NCBI RefSeq assembly: GCF_000730645.1
Contig: NZ_BBIU01000005.1
Coordinates: forward strand, 124,001 to 188,000
Reading direction: 5' to 3'
Length of the DNA stretch: 64,000 nt
Source: Pseudomonas parafulva NBRC 16636 = DSM 17004
GTDB lineage: Bacteria > Pseudomonadota > Gammaproteobacteria > Pseudomonadales > Pseudomonadaceae
Made by a program: the position numbers and the translations under genes. Below the pieces are notes generated by a model. That model did not search any database. It was given only the letters and a program-made list of their open reading frames with translations, and was not told where the DNA came from. This document shows, one piece after another, positions 1 to 9,103 of the stretch (its first letter is position 1; the number at the start of each line of letters is the position of its first letter).

Positions 1-1
1 C

Positions 2-1435
2 GGCGACCTGGTGCGCAAGCGCATCGATGGTATCTATGACTACCTGGGCCGTATCGACAACCAGGTGAAGATTCGCGGCTTCCGCATCGAGCTAGGCGAG
101 ATCGAGGCCAGCCTGCGCCAGGCGCCGACCGTAACCGATGCCGTGGTGGTGGCCCGCGAGGGCGGCAGCGGCAAGCAGCTGGTGGCCTATGTAGTGGCGA
201 CCAGCAGCCAGGCAACGGGCCTGTGCGAGGGACTTCGTGCGCAACTGCAGCAAAGCCTGCCGGACTACATGGTGCCTGCCCAATGGGTTGTGCTCGATAG
301 CTTACCACTGACCCCCAACGGCAAGGTCGACCGCAAAGCGCTGCCAGCGCCGCAAGCCGTACCCCAGGGTGATGACTTCGTCGCGCCACAGACCGAACTG
401 CAGCGTGCATTAGCCGAGATTTGGCAGGCGGTGCTGAAGGTCGAGCGGGTGGGCCTGACAGATAACTTCTACGACCTAGGCGGCGACTCGATCCTCAGCC
501 TGCAGGTGATCGCCAAGGCGCGTCGTTTGAAAGCGCTGGGGCTGAACCTGAAGCTGCGAGACCTGGTGCAGAAGCCGACCATCGGCCAGCTGACGGGTGT
601 GGATGACAGCGACGCGGTGTCGCCGCTGCTGACGCTCAACCGTGTTGTCGAGCAAGTACCGCCGTTGTTCTGCGTGCATGCGGGGTTTGGCACCGTATTC
701 GACTACGAGCCACTGGCCCGGCGTCTGAATGGTAAGCGTACGCTGATCGCCATCAGCAACCGCATGCTGCTGGACGCGCAGTGGCAGGACGACTCGCTTG
801 AGAGCATGGCGCGGGACTACGTGACCTACCTGCGCCAGAGCCAGCCTCGGGGGCCGTACCACCTGGCCGGCTGGTCGCTGGGCGGGACCCTGGCGCTGCT
901 GATGGCCGCCGAGCTTGAAGCGCAGGGCCAGAAGGTTGCCTTCGTCGGCCTGCTCGACAGCTTCGTACCCTCCGCCAGCTGCAGCGTCGAGGACGACTGG
1001 CTGGAGGACTTGCAGTCCTTCTCCCGGGTGATGTTGCCGGGCACCACGGTACCGGCGGTCAACGGGCCGGAAAGCCCTGACGCCATTCGCCGTTTGATGG
1101 CGCAGATGGTCGTCGAGCGCGATACCAGTGAGGCTGCCCGTTCGGCCTACGCAGCACTGAGCAGTGACGAACTGGCTAACGTGTTCGTGGTCGCCCGAAA
1201 GCTCAAGCAGTTATCAGTGCTGTTGCCGCGCTGCCGCGAAGTGGCGGTCGAACCCGTCAGTTGGTGGGTGCAGGGTCGCGATGCCGGGCGCCGAGCCCTG
1301 GCGGACCAGATCGGCCAGCCATTGGCCGGCGATGTGCTGTCATGCGGGCACTTCGAAATTCCGCGTGATGCCTCCCTGCTCGCGGCGCTTGAAAATGCCC
1401 TGGATACCCTGACCGTGCCAGTTACCGTCTGCTGA
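2..1435 (+). CDS. pvdD: Pyoverdine non-ribosomal peptide synthetase, C-terminal part (PvdD-like), 5' truncated by window edge
   Basis: The reading frame is open from base 2, so this is the 3' end of a much larger gene; the first internal Met at 11 is not a start. About 477 residues are visible. In order: the end of an adenylation domain (core motif NGKVDRKALP near residue 110), a peptidyl carrier domain with phosphopantetheine Ser in LGGDSILSL (Ser about residue 163), and a type I thioesterase with nucleophile motif GWSLGG (Ser about 292) and a late His in CGHFEIP. A terminal thioesterase means this is the last module, which releases the finished cytoplasmic peptide (ferribactin precursor). 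The neighbours fpvA, pvdE and pvdMNOP support pyoverdine. The symbol pvdD is by position and synteny; the amino acid activated cannot be told because the binding-pocket residues lie left of the window. Confidence 0.88.
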   Translation, partial: GDLVRKRIDGIYDYLGRIDNQVKIRGFRIELGEIEASLRQAPTVTDAVVVAREGGSGKQLVAYVVATSSQATGLCEGLRAQLQQSLPDYMVPAQWVVLDSLPLTPNGKVDRKALPAPQAVPQGDDFVAPQTELQRALAEIWQAVLKVERVGLTDNFYDLGGDSILSLQVIAKARRLKALGLNLKLRDLVQKPTIGQLTGVDDSDAVSPLLTLNRVVEQVPPLFCVHAGFGTVFDYEPLARRLNGKRTLIAISNRMLLDAQWQDDSLESMARDYVTYLRQSQPRGPYHLAGWSLGGTLALLMAAELEAQGQKVAFVGLLDSFVPSASCSVEDDWLEDLQSFSRVMLPGTTVPAVNGPESPDAIRRLMAQMVVERDTSEAARSAYAALSSDELANVFVVARKLKQLSVLLPRCREVAVEPVSWWVQGRDAGRRALADQIGQPLAGDVLSCGHFEIPRDASLLAALENALDTLTVPVTVC

Positions 1436-1498
1436 CCCTTCCTTAATCTCTCAACCGCCGGTCGTGCCTAGCGCCGACCGGTCTGGAGCATTCGCACC

Positions 1499-2440
1499 AT
1501 GTCCCTTAACCCTGATATCGCTGCCTACCTGCAGCTGGTCGAAGCCGGCCGCGCCGAAGGCAAGACCCTGGCCATGCACGCCGCAAGCCCCGAACTGGCC
1601 CGCGAAGTGTTCGACCAATCGTCGCTGCTGATGAGCGCGGGAGGCGACGATCTTGAACACATTGAGGAACTGGAGATTCCGGCCCGTGACGGCGCGCTGC
1701 TGCCCGCACGGCTGTACAGCGCTCATGGCATCGACCGTGATCGCTTGCAGCCGGGTGTGCTGTACTTCCATGGGGGTGGCTATGTGGTCGGTAGCCTGGA
1801 CTCCCACGATGCACTGTGCCGCACCCTGGCTGCGTTGTCCGGTTGCGTGGTGCTGTCGGTGGCCTACCGGCTGGCGCCGCAGTGGCGCTTTCCTACCGCG
1901 GCGCAGGACGCCCTGGATGCCTGGCAATGGCTACAGGACCAGGGCCCTGGCATCGGCATTGATGCCGGGCGCCTGGCGGTTGCCGGTGACAGTGTCGGTG
2001 GCAGCTTGGCCACGGTGGTAGCGAACCACGCGGCGGTGGCGCCGCGCCTGCAGGTAATGATCTACCCGGTCACTGATGCCAGCCGCTGGCACGATTCAGT
2101 CCAGCGCTACGCCACCGGACACTTGCTGGAGGCTGACACCTTGGAGTGGTTCTACCAGCATTATCAGCGTAGCGTTGAAGACCGCTCAGACCCAAGATTC
2201 TCGCCGTTGCTCGAAACGCCCGAGCGCCTGCGTGTGCCAGCGCTTCTCGTGGTTGCCGAATGCGACCCGCTGTTCGATGAAGGGCGCGCCTATGCCGCGC
2301 ACCTGCGTGCAGCGGGGGTAGAGGTGGAGGAGCGCATTTACGAAGGCATGGTCCATGACTTCATGCGCATGGATGCATTGGTGGACGAAGCACAAGAGGC
2401 GCTGGAAGTGATTGCCGAGGCGTTGCAACGGCGGCTGTAG
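1499..2440 (+). CDS. Alpha/beta hydrolase, HSL-type esterase/lipase
   Basis: A 313-residue alpha/beta hydrolase of the hormone-sensitive lipase (alpha/beta hydrolase-3) family. The oxyanion motif HGGGYVVGS is near residue 90 and the nucleophile elbow GDSVGGSLA near residue 163. A late Asp (in ECDPLFDEG) and His (in GMVHDFM) complete the expected triad. There is no signal peptide, so it is probably cytoplasmic. It starts 63 bases after the peptide synthetase on the same strand, so it may be in the same transcript. A role in pyoverdine, for example removing side products or editing an acyl group, is only inference from position; as I recall P. putida KT2440 has an esterase at the same place. 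Substrate unknown. Confidence 0.85.
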   Translation: MSLNPDIAAYLQLVEAGRAEGKTLAMHAASPELAREVFDQSSLLMSAGGDDLEHIEELEIPARDGALLPARLYSAHGIDRDRLQPGVLYFHGGGYVVGSLDSHDALCRTLAALSGCVVLSVAYRLAPQWRFPTAAQDALDAWQWLQDQGPGIGIDAGRLAVAGDSVGGSLATVVANHAAVAPRLQVMIYPVTDASRWHDSVQRYATGHLLEADTLEWFYQHYQRSVEDRSDPRFSPLLETPERLRVPALLVVAECDPLFDEGRAYAAHLRAAGVEVEERIYEGMVHDFMRMDALVDEAQEALEVIAEALQRRL

Positions 2441-2476
2441 GAGTCAGCTTGCGGGCGCCCTGCACCCTCTTGTCTG

Positions 2477-2522
2477 CATCGTCGGCAAGCCGGCTCCTAC
2501 AGGAGCCGGCTTGCCGACGATG
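2477..2522. repeat. REP-like perfect palindrome / possible bidirectional terminator
   Basis: Two 22-base arms (2477-2498 and 2501-2522) are exact reverse complements around the loop AC. The arm core GGCAAGCCGGCTCCTAC is the kind of REP sequence scattered through Pseudomonas intergenic DNA. It lies between the convergent ends of the esterase gene and fpvA and can form a very stable hairpin. There is no U-tract, so transcript end protection is as likely as termination. Confidence 0.8.
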
Positions 2523-2537
2523 GGGAGGCAGGTGAAG

Positions 2538-4979
2538 TCAGAACTTGGCGCGCAGCGCCAGGTTAAAGTTGCGCGGCTCGCCGTAGAAGTTCCAGTAGTT
2601 TGGGTTGCCCAGGGTCTGGTAGTACTTCTTGTTGAATACGTTATCCAGGTTGTACTGGACTTCGAGGTTCTTGTTGATCTCGTAGATCGCATGCAGGTTG
2701 GTCAGGTGGTAGGCGTCCTGCTGGATCTTGTAGGCTTCGCCAACTTCGGTCTGGGTCATCTTGCTTTGGGCGTAGAAGCTGCCGCCCACGCGCAGGTGGT
2801 TCAGCGTGCCCGGCAGACGGTAGTCGGTCGCCACTTTGAACAGGTGACGTGGCGAGGCGCCGTTGAAGTCATCGCCCTTCTGCTCGCCGCCGATGTACTT
2901 GGACTGGGTGTAGGTATAGCCTGCGGACAGGTTCCAGTCCGGCAGGATCTCACCGTTCATCTCAAGCTCGATCCCCTTGTTGCGCACCTTGTCGGACGCG
3001 CGGTAGCACGACCATGGCCTGTCGCAGAAGATCGCCTCCGCACGACCGGTCTGGTCGGCTTGGAACACGGCGATGGAGGTTTGCAGGCGCTTGTCGAAGA
3101 ACTCGCCTTTCAAACCGATCTCGTAGTTGCTGCCAGTCATCGGCTTGAGCATGCTGCCTTCGAGGGACTGGTTATCTTGAGGCTTGAAGATTTCGGTGTA
3201 GCTGGCGTAAGCCGACCAGTTTTCGTTCAGATCCTGAACCAGGCCGGCGTACGGGATGACCTCGCCACTTTTGGAGAAGTGGCCACGGTCACTGTCTTCA
3301 CGGATTCCATTGGTGTCGGTCAGGGAGTCGAAGCTGTACCAGCTGATGCGGCTGCCGAGAATGAACTTGGTGGTGTCAGTCAGGCTGAAGCGGCTGGCGA
3401 CATAGATGCCTTTTTGTTCTTGGGTGCGGTTGTATTTCCACTGGTTGGCGTTCAGGCCGGTCGGCTTGGGCGGGTCGAACGCGCCAAGGTTGTTCATGTC
3501 GATGATGTAGCGATAGGCAGCATCGCGGCCGCCATGGTAATCGTGATCATCTTTGTTCCAGTTACCGCCGATGATCAGGTCATGCTGGCGCCCGAACAGT
3601 TGGAACGGGCCGGTGAAGTACCCGTCGATGCTGGTCTGGGTGTCGTCGTAACGAAACAAGCGCGGGTTCAGGGTAAACAGGTCCGTGTCACCCCCTGGGA
3701 AGGTGTAGTTGCCCAGGAAGTCCGACTTGGACCACATTTGGTTGACGGCGACGACGCCTTTCCAGCCATTGTCGAAGGTGTGCTGAATGTCGGCGAATAG
3801 CGTGGTGTTGCGCTTGTCCAGATGGTTCCAGTCGCCGGTCAGTGAGGTGGAACGGGAAATCGGGTAGAACTCGCCGTTTTCCTGAGTTGGCAGGCCTGAC
3901 CAGTCGTAACCGGAGTTACGTTCTTTCTGGTAAGTGAAGCCGAAGGTGGCCAGGGTCGACTCGTTCAGGTCGGCCTCGAGGATGCTGTAGAACAGCTGGT
4001 TTTCTTTCTGGGCGGTGTCCAGGTAGCTGTTTGCATTGTTGTACGAAATCACCGAGCGACCCCGCACGGTACCGGCTTCGTTCAGTGGCGAGGACAAATC
4101 GACCATGGTCTTGTAGTTGTCCCAGGAACCAACCGAGGTCTCGATCAGGGCCTGAGGCTCGGCAGTGGGGCGCTTGCGGACCATGTTGATGGAGGCCGAA
4201 GGGTTGCCCGCGCCTTCCATCAGGCCGGTGGCGCCACGCACGATTTCAATCCGGTCGTAGATATCGGTATTTGGCTTGGAAATGACATCCATCGAGTAGG
4301 GGTTGCTGATGTTGGTTGGCACTCCGTCGATCTGCAGGTTGTCCACCGACTGGCCGCGTGCCTGGTAGATCGAGCGCTCGCCGCCATTCTTGACGATGGT
4401 GATGCCAGTGGCGTTATTCATGACGTCGTCGAGGGTCTGCATGTTCTGGTCGTCCATGCGCTGACGGGTGACCACGGTCACCGACTGCGGTGTTTCACGC
4501 AGGGACATGGGCAGTTTCGTAGCGGTATTGGAGGTACCGGTGGCATAGGAATGGGTGCCTTCGGTGGTGCCGCCCAAGGTAGCGCCGCTGATGTTGGTCG
4601 GTGCCAATTCCATGTCGGAACTGTTGCCTTTGCGCAGCAGAATCACCTGCGGGTCGCCCTGCAGGGTGAAGGTCATGCCGGTGCCGCCGAGCAATTTGGC
4701 CAGCGCGCGTGCCGGTTCGGTTCGTTGCTTGACGGCCTGGCTGGTGAGGCCGCTGACATCATCGGGGTTAAACAGGATCTGCATATCGGCTTGACTGCCG
4801 AAGGTTTGCAGCGCGCTGGCCAGTGATTGGGCCGGGATATCGAAGCTGGCCTCCTGGGCCTGTACCTGGGCCGCGATGGGCAATGCCAGCAGCAGGCCAA
4901 AGCGTGACAGAGGCTTGTGACGAAGAGTGCAGCGCATGATCAAGCCGGCAAGGCTCAAGGGCTTATGGACAGGCAACAT
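2538..4979 (-). CDS. fpvA: TonB-dependent ferripyoverdine receptor and transducer FpvA
   Basis: Outer-membrane receptor of 813 residues. A signal peptide ends at AAQVQA. It is followed by an N-terminal secretin/TonB (STN) signalling domain (about residues 45-120, starting FDIPAQSLASAL), a plug domain (about 155-270) and a 22-strand barrel ending in the C-terminal Phe typical of porins (ALRAKF). The STN domain marks it as a transducer that talks to an inner-membrane anti-sigma factor as well as importing Fe-pyoverdine. The start is uncertain: an internal ATG at 4937 gives a cleaner signal peptide (MRCTLRHKPLSRFG...) and 799 residues. It lies 102 bases downstream of pvdE on the same strand. Confidence 0.93.
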   Translation of the reverse strand: MLPVHKPLSLAGLIMRCTLRHKPLSRFGLLLALPIAAQVQAQEASFDIPAQSLASALQTFGSQADMQILFNPDDVSGLTSQAVKQRTEPARALAKLLGGTGMTFTLQGDPQVILLRKGNSSDMELAPTNISGATLGGTTEGTHSYATGTSNTATKLPMSLRETPQSVTVVTRQRMDDQNMQTLDDVMNNATGITIVKNGGERSIYQARGQSVDNLQIDGVPTNISNPYSMDVISKPNTDIYDRIEIVRGATGLMEGAGNPSASINMVRKRPTAEPQALIETSVGSWDNYKTMVDLSSPLNEAGTVRGRSVISYNNANSYLDTAQKENQLFYSILEADLNESTLATFGFTYQKERNSGYDWSGLPTQENGEFYPISRSTSLTGDWNHLDKRNTTLFADIQHTFDNGWKGVVAVNQMWSKSDFLGNYTFPGGDTDLFTLNPRLFRYDDTQTSIDGYFTGPFQLFGRQHDLIIGGNWNKDDHDYHGGRDAAYRYIIDMNNLGAFDPPKPTGLNANQWKYNRTQEQKGIYVASRFSLTDTTKFILGSRISWYSFDSLTDTNGIREDSDRGHFSKSGEVIPYAGLVQDLNENWSAYASYTEIFKPQDNQSLEGSMLKPMTGSNYEIGLKGEFFDKRLQTSIAVFQADQTGRAEAIFCDRPWSCYRASDKVRNKGIELEMNGEILPDWNLSAGYTYTQSKYIGGEQKGDDFNGASPRHLFKVATDYRLPGTLNHLRVGGSFYAQSKMTQTEVGEAYKIQQDAYHLTNLHAIYEINKNLEVQYNLDNVFNKKYYQTLGNPNYWNFYGEPRNFNLALRAKF

Positions 4980-5030
4980 TTCAAATGCTCATGTAAGTGA
5001 ACGGCAGAATTTTTGGTTGTTGATAAAAAG

Positions 5031-5051
5031 ACGCATTCGTCGACAATTTCC
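5031..5051 (-). promoter_or_regulatory. Candidate ECF sigma promoter for fpvA
   Basis: On the minus strand GGAAATT (5045-5051) is followed by CGT (5031-5033), about 52 bases before the fpvA start. That is the same distance at which the CGT elements of the other pyoverdine promoters in this window sit. The spacer between GAAAT and CGT is only 12, not the 16 of PvdS-type boxes, so this could be an FpvI-type promoter or chance. Confidence 0.3.
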
Positions 5052-5081
5052 GGAAAGAACTTGCCGCTGTTTTTTGTCATC

Positions 5082-6731
5082 TCAGGCCGGTACGGGGGAT
5101 GAGCTCACTTTGCCGCTATTCATCCTCACCAATTGGTCCGCCACATCGAAGTAGCGGTCGTCGTGGGAGATAACGATGATAGTCTTGCCCAGTCGTTTCA
5201 GGTCGGGCAGCAGCTCGGTGTAGAAAATGCGGCGGAAGGTCGGGTCTTGATCCGCTGCCCATTCGTCGAAGACCAGCACAGGGCGTTCTTCGAGCCAGGC
5301 GTTGATCAAAGCCAAGCGCTTGCGCTGGCCGGTCGACAGGTCGGTGGTGGTGAAGCTGCCGTCGCGTACGCTGACCTTGTGACCTATTTCCAGCCGTTGC
5401 AGGTAGCGGTTGGCGTCGTCGGGGATGTGCAGGTCGCCTTCGACCACGTCGTCGAACAGGTAGTAGTCGGCGAAGATGGTGGTGAACAGCTGGCGGTATT
5501 CGTCGCGATTACTGGGGTCGATGGCGTTGCCGTTGAGGCGGATCTCACCTTGGTTCGGGGCGTATAAGCCGAGCAGAAGTTTGATCAGGGTGGTCTTGCC
5601 GCAGCCGTTTTCGCCCACGATGAAGATGATGTCGCCTTGCTCGATGCGCAGGTTGACCGGGCCCAGGCGGAACGGCTCGCTGCCTTCAACTGGTGGAAAG
5701 GCGTAGCCCACGTTCACCAGTTCCAGGCTGTGCACCGGCGCGGGCTTGGTGTGCTTGGCGTCGAGCAGCAGGTGCGGCTCGGGCGAGGAGAACTGCTCGG
5801 ACAGCTGGGCGATGCGGGCGAAGGCGACCTTGGCGCGGCTGACGATGGGCAGGGTGCCGATGAGGTGTTCCAGCGGGCCTTTCATGTACAGCAGCACCAG
5901 CACGAAGCCGCTCATGACCGTCTTATCGTTGCTGGGCCATAGCGACTGCAGCACCAGGGCCAAGCCAATGACCACGAAGAACAACATCGAACCGAAGGTC
6001 TTGGCCACCACGAAGGTGTTGATTGCCTTGATCTGGGTCTTGCAGATGAAGTCGGCGGTGGTCTGTACGCCCTGGCTGAACATGCGGTTGCGGCGCGGGC
6101 GGTGGATACGCAGTTCCTTGGCGCCTTCGGCGATGGCGCTGTAGTTTTTCTGCAGAGTGTCTTCGGCTTCCCGCGCGGCGGCAAAGCCACGGCCGCCGCT
6201 GGCCTGGGCGACGAACTGGGCGACACTGCCGATAGCGATGGCCACCACCATCAGCAGGAACATCGGCCAGGACAACATGGCTAGGTAACCCAGGCAACCA
6301 AGGGTGACGGTCATTGAGATAGCCAACGGAGCGAAGGCGAAGGCGAAGTCGCTGATGGTGTCGACATCGTGGGTAAGCACCGGGATCAGTCGATGGCTGC
6401 GGTAGCGTTCGATCTGCTCGATGGGAGCGGCAAGGGTTTTCTCTCCCAGCTCCTTGCGCAGTTTGGCGATGATGTTCTGGCCGACGTAGTTGGTGCCGAT
6501 GTCGGAACTGATCGAGCAGGCGAGGGCCAGCAGGCACAGGCCGGCGAAGGTGGCGATGGCGGTGCTGGTGATGTTGCCTTCACTGTGCAGGGCGGTATTG
6601 ATACTCGCGAGCAGGGCGGTGACGCTGAGGCCGCCGACCATGCCCAGGACGATGGAGAGAGCGACGATGGGCCAGAAGGGTCTGAGCAGGGCGAACAGTT
6701 CGCTGAGGACGCCGCGGGTTGGCTGAGTCAT
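5082..6731 (-). CDS. pvdE: Pyoverdine precursor ABC exporter PvdE
   Basis: A 549-residue ABC exporter half-transporter of the cyclic-peptide-export type: about six transmembrane segments in residues 1-290, then an ATPase with Walker A GENGCGKTT (near 368), signature LSTGQRKRL and Walker B VLVFDEWAADQD, plus the switch His in VISHDD. The signature reads LSTGQ rather than LSGGQ, as usual in this subfamily. PvdE moves the acylated ferribactin from cytoplasm to periplasm, where PvdN/O/P/M and PvdQ finish the chromophore. A perfect iron-starvation promoter lies 46 bases upstream of the start, and fpvA follows closely, so the two may be co-transcribed. Confidence 0.93.
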   Translation of the reverse strand: MTQPTRGVLSELFALLRPFWPIVALSIVLGMVGGLSVTALLASINTALHSEGNITSTAIATFAGLCLLALACSISSDIGTNYVGQNIIAKLRKELGEKTLAAPIEQIERYRSHRLIPVLTHDVDTISDFAFAFAPLAISMTVTLGCLGYLAMLSWPMFLLMVVAIAIGSVAQFVAQASGGRGFAAAREAEDTLQKNYSAIAEGAKELRIHRPRRNRMFSQGVQTTADFICKTQIKAINTFVVAKTFGSMLFFVVIGLALVLQSLWPSNDKTVMSGFVLVLLYMKGPLEHLIGTLPIVSRAKVAFARIAQLSEQFSSPEPHLLLDAKHTKPAPVHSLELVNVGYAFPPVEGSEPFRLGPVNLRIEQGDIIFIVGENGCGKTTLIKLLLGLYAPNQGEIRLNGNAIDPSNRDEYRQLFTTIFADYYLFDDVVEGDLHIPDDANRYLQRLEIGHKVSVRDGSFTTTDLSTGQRKRLALINAWLEERPVLVFDEWAADQDPTFRRIFYTELLPDLKRLGKTIIVISHDDRYFDVADQLVRMNSGKVSSSPVPA

Positions 6732-6776
6732 GGGGCAGGGTTCCGCTTAGGAAGTTGGCTTTGGGCTCCCTGTAGA

Positions 6777-6800
6777 ACGACTGGTGGGCGGGGTAATTTA
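6777..6800 (-). promoter_or_regulatory. PvdS-type iron-starvation promoter of pvdE
   Basis: On the minus strand TAAAT (6796-6800) is followed after exactly 16 bases by CGT (6777-6779). This is the published consensus for PvdS-dependent promoters. It is 46 bases before the pvdE ATG at 6731. Confidence 0.85.
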
Positions 6801-6865
6801 GCGGGAACCTGGGGGCGCCTTGCGCCCCGTTCGCGACACGAGGCCGCCCTGTGGCCTGCCGTCTG

Positions 6866-7786
6866 CTAGATATCGCGCACTACACGAAACCCGATCCAGT
6901 CGCCGCGCTCGTTGGGATAGAGGTCGTTGCGGTTGGCGGAGCGGGAGAACACAGGGGCTTCACCGTAGTCGTTGCCACGAATGCTCTGGAACTTGCAGTC
7001 TTTTTCCACCCAGGGGCTGCCGTCGGTCGGCGCACCGACATAGTTGTCGTGCTTGCAGTCGGCAGTCCATTCGTAGACGTTGCCGTGCATGTCATACACA
7101 CCAAAGGCGTTGGCCGGGAAGCTGCCCACCGGCGCGGTGTAGCTGTAGCCGTCGGTCGGGCCGTAGGTGTTGGCGTGCTTGGCGATGCTGTACTCCTTGC
7201 CCTCATCGAAGGGGAACGGGAACGGGCCGGTGCTGCCAGCGCGGGCGGCATACTCACGGATCGATTCACTGGTCAGCCGGTACTGCTTGCCGGTTTTTTT
7301 CGACAGCCAGGCGACGTAGGCCTGGACCTCCTTGAGGTTCATGCAGACGGCCGGGTGTTTGCTGGTGACCTGGTGGTTGCCACCGTAGGTGGGCCGGCCG
7401 CCTTGGGTCGACGTGCCGGCCTGGCACAGGCGGCCAGGGCGGTCGTCGCCGCTGGGCATCATGTAGCCGGTGGCCTTGATGAACGCATCCCATTCGCCAA
7501 AGGTGATCTGGAAGCGGCTGATGGCGAAGGGTTTGCTGAAGGTGACCTGGTGCACAGGGCCCTCATCGTCCTGGCGACCGACTTCGTCGTCGGGGGAGCC
7601 CATCATGAATGAACCGGTTGGCAGCACGACCATCTCGGGGCAACCCTTTGCACAGTCCTTGAAAACAGTGCCGGGCGTGGGTGTTTCGGCTTGCGCCGGC
7701 ACGGCAACGGAAAGCAGGGCGAGTAAAGTCATTGGGGCGAAGATGCACAGCGGGCCATGTGGGGAAGTAGACAGGGTCGGATTCAT
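6866..7786 (-). CDS. pvdO: Periplasmic pyoverdine chromophore maturation protein PvdO
   Basis: A 306-residue exported protein with an N-terminal hydrophobic signal (ending AVPAQA) and one formylglycine-generating-enzyme (FGE-sulfatase, SUMF1) domain covering most of the rest. It carries MVVLPTGSFMMGS near residue 52 and the family's WGxA/GFR-like end IGFRVVRDI. PvdO works in the periplasm in oxidation of dihydropyoverdine to the fluorescent chromophore. It is the last gene of a pvdM-pvdN-pvdO set; the 28-base gap to pvdN and shared strand indicate one transcript from the box at 10510. A Met at 7732 is an alternative start with a more typical signal peptide. Confidence 0.9.
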   Translation of the reverse strand: MNPTLSTSPHGPLCIFAPMTLLALLSVAVPAQAETPTPGTVFKDCAKGCPEMVVLPTGSFMMGSPDDEVGRQDDEGPVHQVTFSKPFAISRFQITFGEWDAFIKATGYMMPSGDDRPGRLCQAGTSTQGGRPTYGGNHQVTSKHPAVCMNLKEVQAYVAWLSKKTGKQYRLTSESIREYAARAGSTGPFPFPFDEGKEYSIAKHANTYGPTDGYSYTAPVGSFPANAFGVYDMHGNVYEWTADCKHDNYVGAPTDGSPWVEKDCKFQSIRGNDYGEAPVFSRSANRNDLYPNERGDWIGFRVVRDI

Positions 7787-7814
7787 GAGGCTTCTCGTTC
7801 AAGGTGATCGGAGG

Positions 7815-9095
7815 TCACAGCTGGGCGCTGAGCAGGGTCATGAAGCGATCAATCTCGGACTCGTCATTGAGCAGGCCCGGTGCGGTACGCACAACCGGGC
7901 CGACATCGCGGTACACCGCATCGACGATCGCTTTGCGCTCAAGCAGGGCAGCGGCGACTTTGTCGCTGTCGCGGCCCTTGACGCGGAAGAAGGTGAAGCC
8001 TGCGCTGTGCTCGGGAGACAGTGGCGTGACCAGTTCCACCTGCGCGTGTTCGCTGAGGCGTTGCTTGAGATAGCTGTTGAGCTGGTGAATACGCCCTTGG
8101 ACTTCGGCCTTGCCCAGTTGCAGGTGCAGTTTGAAAGCCTCGTCCAGTGCCCAGCGATGTTCGAAGGCATGGTAGCCGCCAGGGGTGAGGCTGGTGGCGA
8201 AGTCGTTGTCCTGTGAGAAGGTTGGGATCAGAGGCGTGATGTTCTTGAGCTGCTCGCTGCGCGCGCAGACGATGCCGGTGCCGCGCGGGCCGAACATCCA
8301 CTTGTGGGTACCGGCGATGAAATAGTCGCAGTTCATCTGCGGGAAGCTCACATTTTCCACGCCAAAGCCATGTACACCGTCGACGACATAAAGAATGCGA
8401 TCGGCTTCTGCACGGTCGCGGTTATGCCGGTCGACTACCGCCCCGATGTCGGCCAGGGGCAGCTTCACGCCGCTGCCCGATTGCACCCAGGTCATGCCCA
8501 GGATGCGGGTGTTGGGGCGGATGTTGCGGTCGATATTACCGACGATCTCGTCGGTGCTGACTTTGGCCGGAGCCTTGAACAGACGGATTCGACGAACCTG
8601 GGTGCCCTGGCGCTGGGTGCGGAAGTCGAGAATCGCTTCGGCAGCAGAATGCTCGTGCTCGGTGGTCAGGATCTCCTGGTCTGGACGCACGTGCAGCCCG
8701 CCATAGATGACTGCCAGGCCTTCGGTGGTACTGCCGGTCAGGGCGATCTGGCCGGGACGTGCCTGCAGGTACTTGCCGGCCCATTCGCGCACACGTGCTT
8801 CGTGCTGCCAGGGTTCCTGGCGGTCCCAGTCCATTACCAGGCCTGGGTTGCGATCGAGGCTGAAACGGTAGCGGTCGATGGCGTCCTGCACCGGCTTGGG
8901 GTGGGATGTGATCAGGAAATTGGAGAGATGCAGGTACGCCGGGTCCTGGTTGAACAGCTGGCGCAATTGCGCCCATCGGTCACCTGCCTTCGGCGCGCTG
9001 GCGGGGCTGGCCAAGGCCTGGCCAAGGCTGCTGCCCAAGGGCAGGGCGACGGCAAGCAGGCTGGCGTGTTTGAGGAAGGTGCGGCGGTCGCTCAT
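7815..9095 (-). CDS. pvdN: PLP-dependent periplasmic enzyme PvdN (pyoverdine side-chain modification)
   Basis: A 426-residue fold-type I aminotransferase/cysteine-desulfurase-like protein. The N-terminus DRRTFLKHASLLAV is a twin-arginine signal, so it is exported folded. The PLP lysine is predicted at about 265 in AGTHKW, with the cofactor Asp in VVDGVHG (about 239). In fluorescent pseudomonads PvdN converts the side-chain glutamate of pyoverdine to succinamide in the periplasm. It sits 8 bases downstream of pvdM and 28 upstream of pvdO, as a middle operon gene. Confidence 0.92.
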   Translation of the reverse strand: MSDRRTFLKHASLLAVALPLGSSLGQALASPASAPKAGDRWAQLRQLFNQDPAYLHLSNFLITSHPKPVQDAIDRYRFSLDRNPGLVMDWDRQEPWQHEARVREWAGKYLQARPGQIALTGSTTEGLAVIYGGLHVRPDQEILTTEHEHSAAEAILDFRTQRQGTQVRRIRLFKAPAKVSTDEIVGNIDRNIRPNTRILGMTWVQSGSGVKLPLADIGAVVDRHNRDRAEADRILYVVDGVHGFGVENVSFPQMNCDYFIAGTHKWMFGPRGTGIVCARSEQLKNITPLIPTFSQDNDFATSLTPGGYHAFEHRWALDEAFKLHLQLGKAEVQGRIHQLNSYLKQRLSEHAQVELVTPLSPEHSAGFTFFRVKGRDSDKVAAALLERKAIVDAVYRDVGPVVRTAPGLLNDESEIDRFMTLLSAQL

Positions 9096-9103
9096 GGTTG
9101 CGC

